Shown in pieces: positions 57,629 to 64,000 of a stretch of 64,000 nt of DNA. Under the pieces are notes generated by a model. It worked only from the letters and a program-made list of their open reading frames with translations. It searched no databases and had not been told where the DNA came from. Position 1 is the first letter of the stretch, and each line of letters starts with the position of its first letter. The stretch is from Amanita rubescens (lineage: Eukaryota > Basidiomycota > Agaricomycetes > Agaricales > Amanitaceae): positions 39,407 to 103,406 of the forward strand of contig WION01000195.1 of assembly GCA_015039365.1 (NCBI GenBank), written 5' to 3'. The position numbers were made by a program, and so were the translations under genes.

Positions 57629-58995
57629 TCAAGCTATATGTGGCAAGTAAATCGTCCAAGAGGGCGTTAAGTAAGCTGTGTACGGTAGATGCGGGAGCGC
57701 AAGTAGTGCAAGAATAAGTAAATACAGTCTAGCCACGGTATAGACCACTGCGAAGGCCACAGACGGAAGCAAAGCCAGACCTCCAGCACCTGAGGTTGTC
57801 ACATATATGAACAGTGCAGGTAGAATCACAAAGGAAGGTGAAACGGTAACCACAACAGCCGAAATTCGCCAAAACTTGAGTTCGATAGGAGCCGGGAAGA
57901 AGGCATTCCAGGAAAAGCAATGAATTGCACCGAAAAGACTTCCCACAAGGCAAACGCACAGACCTAAGCGAACGATTTGCCAAGATGGCTGGCCCGCTCC
58001 CCCCCCTCAGGACGTCGGCGATATATTTGCCTAGTCGAACCCGCAATGGCAGCTGCCGCGGTCGCTTGCCTCTACCCAGAATCACTTCTTCCTCCTCTAT
58101 CGCTCTTCTTTCGACGCCCGGATTCCAGCCCTGTTTCTTGATGGGATAAACATCGAAAGGGAATATGATGCCCACAGGTTTATTCCACCAGCACAAGTAT
58201 ATGAAAATGTTAAGTACCGTGTGCGCAAACGTTGTGAATTCAAGTTTTGTTACTGTCAGACCTTGACTGCTACGGACAAAAACTTGGATAATGAACCAGA
58301 GCGTCTGGACCACGGCAATTGTTTTGGCAATCAAATCGCCTTTGCTTCTGTCATTTATCTCATCTACGTATATTTCGAGAATATGGATGTGGCTTTCAGG
58401 AATCTTCTCAAAGTCTCTGAGACGACTTGGAGTTCCGTCCTCGCTTATGAGGTTAAAACCGCCCATGTTTAGCAGCTGTGCATGTGTTTCCGTCCAGCCA
58501 CTTCCTGGATGGCGATCTGATACACATCGTCAACGCATCAGCATGAGCACTTCGCAGCGAACCAGTCTGGTCTGGCTCACCTAAAACCTCCACCAAGATA
58601 AAACTGCTGATTATCCAATCCGAACATGCCCATGTGAGGATAGCCTCTGGCGCAAGCAAAGCCAGAAGCACAAATCCGACACGTTGCCCGATCTTTATAT
58701 ACCAGGGACTGTACGGGTTCTTTGGCACGTTCGGGTGTAATGCAACCCAAGTACATAAAAACATTGTGGACCCGCAGCTGAAAATGATACTGAAGAGCGT
58801 ACGACAATGCTGTACATCGTCGCAAGTCGTCGTACTATCCAGAAGGGAGCTTGTGATGTTAATGGCGCGTTCGGATAACATCTCGATTCGTGTAGATAAA
58901 AATGCCAAGAGCTGCCCAGTAAATCGGGATGGGAACTTCACGGACCCGTCGTTCAAGCCAAAGAAGGTCAGATGGATTGTAGAATGGGAGTACAC
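57629..58995 (-). CDS. Polytopic membrane protein of a basidiomycete-specific family
   Basis: Two main exons on the minus strand: 58581 to about 58995 and 57629-58504. The first carries CDDVQHCRTLFSIIFSC, TWVALHPNVPKNP and a helix LLALLAPEAILTWA. The second has GWTETHAQLLNMGGFNLI, AVVQTLWFIIQVFVRSSQGL, TTFAHTVLNIFIYLCWWNKP, VGSLFGAIHCFSWNAFFP and a C-terminal part LLPSVAFAVVYTVARLYLLIL. This order of blocks is common to many uncharacterised Agaricomycete proteins with about seven membrane helices. Function unknown. Frame continuity between the WWNKP half and the FGAIHCFSW half needs a G8 run (57989-57996 region on the plus strand as C8) to be G7. The true start is unclear: the open frame begins with GTG, so a signal-peptide exon further upstream is likely. 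Confidence 0.65.
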
Positions 58996-59710
58996 ACGTG
59001 CCAGTCGCCTAGGAAGGTGGTCAGCGGTGAACTCTTGGGTGCCTGGTTTACGTTGGGTAATTAAAGCCCAGCCATGGTCGTCGAGTGCTCAGCATTTTCT
59101 ATAGTGAATAAGGAAATCCAATATTCGCGTCCTAGTGATAGTTCCGTTGGGTTCGACGGCCCGATGTCTGCTAGGATGCATGATTGAGGCACCGCAGGAG
59201 ACGAGGCTGTCCATAGGTATTAGGTACATAGTTGATATCATCTAGGGTCGATGAGAGTCATGCACCTCACAGAGTAATTGAAAGAGTGAGAGTATCCAAT
59301 CACAACCAAAATAGTGGTGCGCACCTCCGTGGACCTGCCAAGGCAATCAATCTACAGGGGTATATACTTAGGTTGTTTAGATACCGAACTTCTATCCACG
59401 GCCATAGGACTCTGAAAGCACCGCATCCCGTCCGATCTGCGCAGTCAACCAGAGTGCCGCCTAGTTAGTACCACGGTGGGGGACCACGCGGGAATCCTGG
59501 GTGCTGTGGTTTTTCTTTTCTTTTTTCTTCCTCTCTATTCATTTCACGACAACGCCAACATCATGCCACGCTGTTATTAGCATGAAACCGGTTCGGAATG
59601 CTCAATATCGCAAGGTGGGGGTGGGATAGGAAAATGTTAAAATTAGATCATCCACTATGTCATACCTATCGCTCATCTTTCCCTGTTTTTCATCAAACAA
59701 ACAAACGATC
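58996..59710. other. Intergenic
   Basis: No coding signal; pyrimidine-rich tract TTTTTCTTTTCTTTTTTCTTCC at about 59508-59532. Confidence 0.5.
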
Positions 59711-60564
59711 TCATCTTCTTTTGGCTGTGGTGCTACGCGCTGAAACAGGCTGAAACGTTAGCTCTGCCGTAAGTGGCGCAACTCCTGGTGTCGCGATACG
59801 TAACGCGAACGTGACATGATCCGATTGAGCTGTGATGCGCACTGTCAGCGCGTCGGTACCGCCCCATTTTACCGAGTCAGTCGAAGCGGCGGCCTCGTGT
59901 AGCCCAGGGCCACGAGTCAGCTGCGGTTGCAAGCCCTTGCTTGCTCCTCCCCGCCTTCCCCCTCTCACTGACAAAACAATTAAGACGTGTATTTGTTGAT
60001 TACCGACTAATGAGTAGCGACTAGCGAGCAAGAAAGCGAGCAAGAAAGCGATCAATCGACCTTATGTTCGTTGAGTACATTATAAACATGATAGCCTCCC
60101 CTTCCTCCAGTCTACTTTTGTCGGCCACAAGCGCTTCCTCAAGCTTGTGCGATGGTTCAGTTGTTCAAGTTCAGAATGACCTCGTTTGGATCCGTCTTCG
60201 AAGCATGTCGAAAACACGACCGCACAAGATTGCACCAAAAACGCTGGAAATTTTGATTAAATAAATCCAGCAGTAATTTATCAAGTCTAGCGTACCGGGA
60301 TCAGTGATTTGGACTTGCAAATCAAGGCACTTGGCCCATGTATTATCTTTTTTTCTTCGACATATTCATCTTCGTCTGATGATTCTTCATCTTCCGCAAT
60401 ATAATTTAGCTATAATCACAATGCTCATTTACTATCAAGAGGGAGTCGAGGCTGATAACGCACTGTAGAAAAGGCCGAGTCGCTATGTTCGCCATCGCGG
60501 AGGTCAATGGTTTTCTAGACAGAGGTCAGATTGATTAGCATTCTTAGATCCGAATTCTCACCAT
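59711..60564 (-). CDS. Acidic protein of unknown function, start codon alone in its exon
   Basis: Minus strand. The first coding exon appears to be just ATG (60562-60564), followed by GTGAGA. Next are 60433-60514 (KTIDLRDGEHSDSAF), 60296-60390 (an acidic SSDEDEYVEEKK then HGPSALICKSKSL), an exon below 60243 (RFWCNLVRSCFRHASK, DPNEVILNL, then KLEEALVADKSRLEEGEAI after a one-base shift near 60165), and the last exon ending at 59711 with TDALTVRITAQSDHVTFALR and a basic SARSTTAKRR tail. The internal junctions keep phase; the join to the last exon is not resolved. I do not recognise the family. An acidic N-terminus and basic tail suggest a nuclear protein, but that is a guess. A long CT-rich leader (60600-60850) precedes it. 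Confidence 0.5.
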
Positions 60565-62636
60565 GAAGTCTAATTCTCTCCTGAAGCGAGGTTGACACTG
60601 GGAAACGCCACTTTCGCGTTTTGGAGGGTTGTAATAATCCGAGTAAATAAAGGAATCTCGAGCAGAAAGGATGACTGTTGTAAATGAGGGAAATGGTGCA
60701 CGGCAGGACATTAAAATGAAAGAGGAAATAGAGAATAAGAGGAAAGAACGGGAACCTAAGGAGAAAGAGCGGCGGGGGATGGTGGGAACGAAAAGGGCCC
60801 GCCTGAGTCAATCTTGATATTGCGCCTTTTATATAGAAGCGCAGGCACGAGGCAAGTCGGGGAAGACATATAAAGCAAGTTTGGAGCGTGACATCTCCGT
60901 CCCTACCACGACAACGAAGTGCACTTGCGACCCCCGCGGACACAGCTTGTCCCCGTTTTCAATATGAACAGGCAGCCGAAGAGGGACAAATGCGTCGAGC
61001 ACCCCAGAACCTTGATTCCCGGAATCCCAAAGTTCCAATGCTTCGAGCCAATACTTGCTCAATACGGTTTATCACCGTACGCGTGCTTCTGGATCATTCT
61101 TGCTCATCACTGTTCTATGTTAGTCGCAACAATCTAGGTATTTTTGTCAGGCGAACACAGAAGGAACTCCGTCAGACAAGCATTTCACAATGGTTCTCAA
61201 CATTGCCCATCCACATTATGCGACCCAATGTTATCATCTAGCGTGTATACCCATGCATCCACAAGGTTCGGGAAGATAACAACATCAATCCAACTAACGC
61301 CCAACCGAAAAGATTAACCCGTGTGTCATGTCTCTGCGCCTGCATATCTTGTTGCCTCTGTCTGCGCGTGTCTCTAACACAATTATTCATGACCCGAACA
61401 AAAACTGTGACATGTCACGTTGTGACTCCATCATAATCGTGGCGGGCGATCCCCGACGATGTAGGTCAATATAACATCCATCCATGCCGCACAGCGCAGA
61501 GTATATAGACTGAGAGTCCTGCACCAGCAAAAAACACACAGCTGTGCTACCGCCGCGCAGTCCTCTATCCCCTGGAAGCCCAACGTGTTTAATGAAAACG
61601 GCAACCAAAATACAGCAAGAAAAGAATGACAAGGAGTTCAATGAACGCACCTTTAAAACTTGACGAGTCGGCGAGAACAGCAAAAAAGACAAAAAAAGCT
61701 TGGGTGACTTGGAAGAATCTAGTCGTACAGACTTTTTGCCAGCCGCCGCCTCATCGAATGGATGTGAGTCTGTTGTCCGTATGCCGGCATTCGATTCAAC
61801 AAGACGTATGCGTGTGTATTGTGAAACGTCGGAGTACTTCTGCGCAGCAGCCGAGCATCTCCCGAGACCGAGTCACAACGCTGAGCCGGTGGCAATAGCA
61901 ACGCACCGAGCCAAGACGCCAGATGCGTCAGGTCCAGGAGTCTACGGAGAGGTTTACAATGATTCCCGAGCTGCCCGGCGTCCTTAGGTGCTGTTGGAAG
62001 GCAGAGGCACTGCGCGACCGATGCTAGACCAGACAAAGCGACCGGACAGAAATGGCTATACCATGGACCAAAGAGCTAGGACCGCTGTCCAGGTGTTCGA
62101 ACCTGGACAGGGAAGCGGATTAACCGGTCGAGAAAGAATGAATCGCTGTGCAGGCCTTAGCCGAAGTTGCAAAGGCGTTGTGTCGGTGAATGGAGTGGAT
62201 GTGAATCAAGTTGTCTCGGCCCAGTGATTTGCATTCCCGCGTTTGCTCTTGGTGGCTGTGTGCTTGACAGGAGATTTGCTGGCTCTATTGGCCGGTTTTC
62301 ATGTAGCGAGTCAACCGCTGGAATGGTTCTAATGGGTTCAGCACTCAGTTGGTGCCCGAGGGCGCAGGAACGACCGTCGGAGGGCAGGTATCAATGGGAC
62401 CACCGTCGCACAACATCAATATAATTTATTTTGCACTTCCCACTGTCATGGGATCCTGGGCCTGAACCCCCCTTCTCACCGGAACACAAGTCATGTTTTC
62501 CTGCTCAAGACCACAACATGACGGAAAATGGATTCGGCCTGCAATGACTTTATGGATGACGGGACACCGCAAGCAACATATTCGATCGGCCTGGGATGTG
62601 GAACTAAAAATCTTCCTAGAGAATATATTATCATTT
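60565..62636. other. Intergenic, about 2 kb
   Basis: Several short open frames (for example 61626-61898 and 61988-62227, plus) but no recognisable domain, codon pattern or splice coherence. I support no gene here. Confidence 0.45.
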
Positions 62637-64000
62637 CTACTCGGAATCATCAGAGTCTACATCCATCGCTGCACCGTCTTCACCACGAATATGTTCAATG
62701 CCACCATAAGGGACCTTATTCTTTATCCACCGACCCCACAAGACATCAATCCTACAGAGTCCCGAAGGCAGGTCGCCGAGGCCAGCAATCCAGCGGAGGC
62801 TAGGCCGTTGCCGCTATTCCATGCCACACGGTGCACACCTACTTGCCATGGCCAAACACCGGTCCCACCAGAGGAAACAGGCTTGGAATTCGCCTTCTTC
62901 CCGGATGCCTGAGAAGCACCAGATCGGTCTTGCATTTCCTGTCGTCAAGGGTATCGTTCAACGACCAATCACAACGACAACGCTGAAACATCACCTGTGG
63001 AAGAAAGTGTTCAAGCATACGAAACTCTCCCGTGTTTCGACTATAGTCCATCTGATAGATTTTATGAACAAAGAACGGCTGTCAGCACAATCGTTAGCGT
63101 TAGAGGTGTGTTGGATTCAGTTACACGTACAACTGAACCCCCACGTCTTGTCGTTCTCAAGGTGTTGGTCGTGGCACACGTTCCATCCGCTGATCCAGCT
63201 GCAAGTTGCGGATGGTACTCAGAAGCGCTTATGCTCTGCATGATATACATTAATAGACTACTCCTTGACATTCAAACTGTCGCAAATTCCTACCCAGACA
63301 GGCCCTTGAGGATCCATCAGTGTATGGCCGCGCCCGAAGCATACTTGGAGAAGCAGAATAAGCCTTGATGATGTTCTCGTGGTCAATCGTGATAGGGCCA
63401 CCCATGTATGATGAATATGCCATAGAATTGATAACATCTTCCAATGCGCAGTTTTTGGTCCATCGTAATGGACAAATAAAAGAAGTGCGCACCTCGCGTC
63501 CGATTCATAACAGATCCATGCCCTTCCCTAATATCTGTTAAGCATTCTACTCCATCATAGCCCCCACTGGCAATAACTGTCGGATTGTCGTTTCTCAGAA
63601 CTGCGCCCGATGGAAGACATGGCGGGGCTTTGATCCAGCATAAAGGCTCGTATCGCACTTTGGTGTATGCTGAGATAATGTGTTGGAAGCAAGTCGGTGA
63701 CCGTGGCAACGGCTATATATCCCGATCAGGGTGACGAAGGCAACTCAGAATTTGGAGTCCTACCCGAGTTACAGGCCTTTGTCAAAGCAGATTCAATATT
63801 GTATATTGCAATGACCCCTATAAAAATTCAAGGATCAAGAATGATCCACATTGGAAGGAAATTACGTACCATTAGTCGTCCCAATTGCTACGACCTCACT
63901 ATTGGCCCAGTCGAACGTCAAACAAGACGTTTCTTCTAGTTCGATCCTAAGCAACGGTTGAGGCAGCTTTACTAAGACCACATCCGTTACAGTTCTGCTT
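62637..64000 (-). CDS. WD40 protein resembling TFIIIC subunit Sfc6/Tfc6 (5' partial)
   Basis: Minus strand, running off the right edge. Exons: 63870-64000 (partial), 63764-63817, 63493-63712, 63294-63437, 63131-63235, 62995-63078, 62637-62938. Content in order: SCLTFDWANSEVVAIGTTNG, VIAIYNIESALTK, LLPTHYLSIHQSAIRA, WIKAPPCLP, IASGGYDGVECLTDIREGHG, INSMAYSSYMGGPITIDHEN, GHTLMDPQGPVW, EYHPQLAAGSADGTCATTN, MDYSRNTGEFRMLEHFLPQ, VGVHRVAWNSGNGLASAGLLASA and DVLWGRWIKNKVPYGGIEHIRGEDG. This matches my memory of the fungal TFIIIC beta-propeller subunit (GTF3C2 relatives), which helps RNA polymerase III recognise tRNA genes. Single surplus bases are needed near 63642 and 63336, and two near 62763-62770. 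Family name moderately sure; WD40 nature sure. Confidence 0.68.

Noticed and set aside
61626..62424. Several overlapping plus-strand ORFs of 80-95 codons
   Set aside because: No recognisable domain, poor start contexts and no splice coherence; I could not support a gene.

Overview
This is nuclear DNA of a filamentous fungus, almost certainly a mushroom-forming basidiomycete (Agaricomycetes). Genes are dense, on both strands, and split by many GT-AG introns of about 45-60 nt. The window carries NB-ARC/TPR (NLR-type), Crinkler-RHS and F-box genes and basidiomycete-type membrane proteins. Exon models were built by hand from splice signals, reading-frame phase and remembered family features; no search or RNA evidence was available. 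For the core genes the exon lengths sum to whole codons, which is the main internal check.

Layout. 1-3.6 kb: C-terminal part of an NLR-type protein with about 21 near-identical TPR units, in AT-rich DNA that also holds a foldback element. 4.8-7.6 kb: oligosaccharyltransferase catalytic subunit STT3. 8.4-10.7 kb: monocarboxylate-type MFS transporter. 12.4-14.6 kb: Trf4-type non-canonical poly(A) polymerase. 15.2-15.7 kb: small unknown protein. 15.8-17.7 kb: remnants of a VPS34 helical domain and a protein kinase. 18.2-20.8 kb: Crinkler-RHS-type protein with a P-loop. 22.2-26.7 kb: long Ser/Pro-rich protein. 27.1-32.8 kb: co-directional housekeeping block: RPN8, a seven-knuckle CNBP/Gis2-like protein, COX5 and PIG-S. 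33.1-40.7 kb: head-to-head pair of helical proteins built from units of about 340 residues, bracketed by the true PIG-S gene and a 3' PIG-S duplicate. 42.2-47.1 kb: an AT-rich P-loop GTPase gene containing an extraordinary splice-site array. 47.8-64 kb: F-box protein, ATP synthase epsilon, Rab GTPase, dual-specificity phosphatase, eIF4A, a membrane protein, an unknown acidic protein and a WD40 TFIIIC-like subunit cut by the window edge.

The most striking object is 43,013-45,645 on the minus strand. At least 43 times a 3' splice-like AG and a 5' splice-like GT (three times GC or atypical GT context) are separated by exactly three nucleotides, with about 46-77 nt intron-like DNA between them. 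None of the triplets is a stop, and the recognisable flanking exons are in phase 0 on both sides. Read literally, the GTPase transcript contains a run of single-codon exons. If real, any subset of them could be skipped without changing frame.

The accessory loci (NLR, Crinkler, PFT-like pair, GTPase, kinase remnants) are plausibly the fast-evolving conflict or heterokaryon-recognition part of the region; the rest is core metabolism, translation, secretion and proteolysis. Several conserved genes right of about 48 kb carry single-base insertions relative to the frame expected. That may reflect insertion-type assembly error rather than gene death, so breaks there should be treated with caution.
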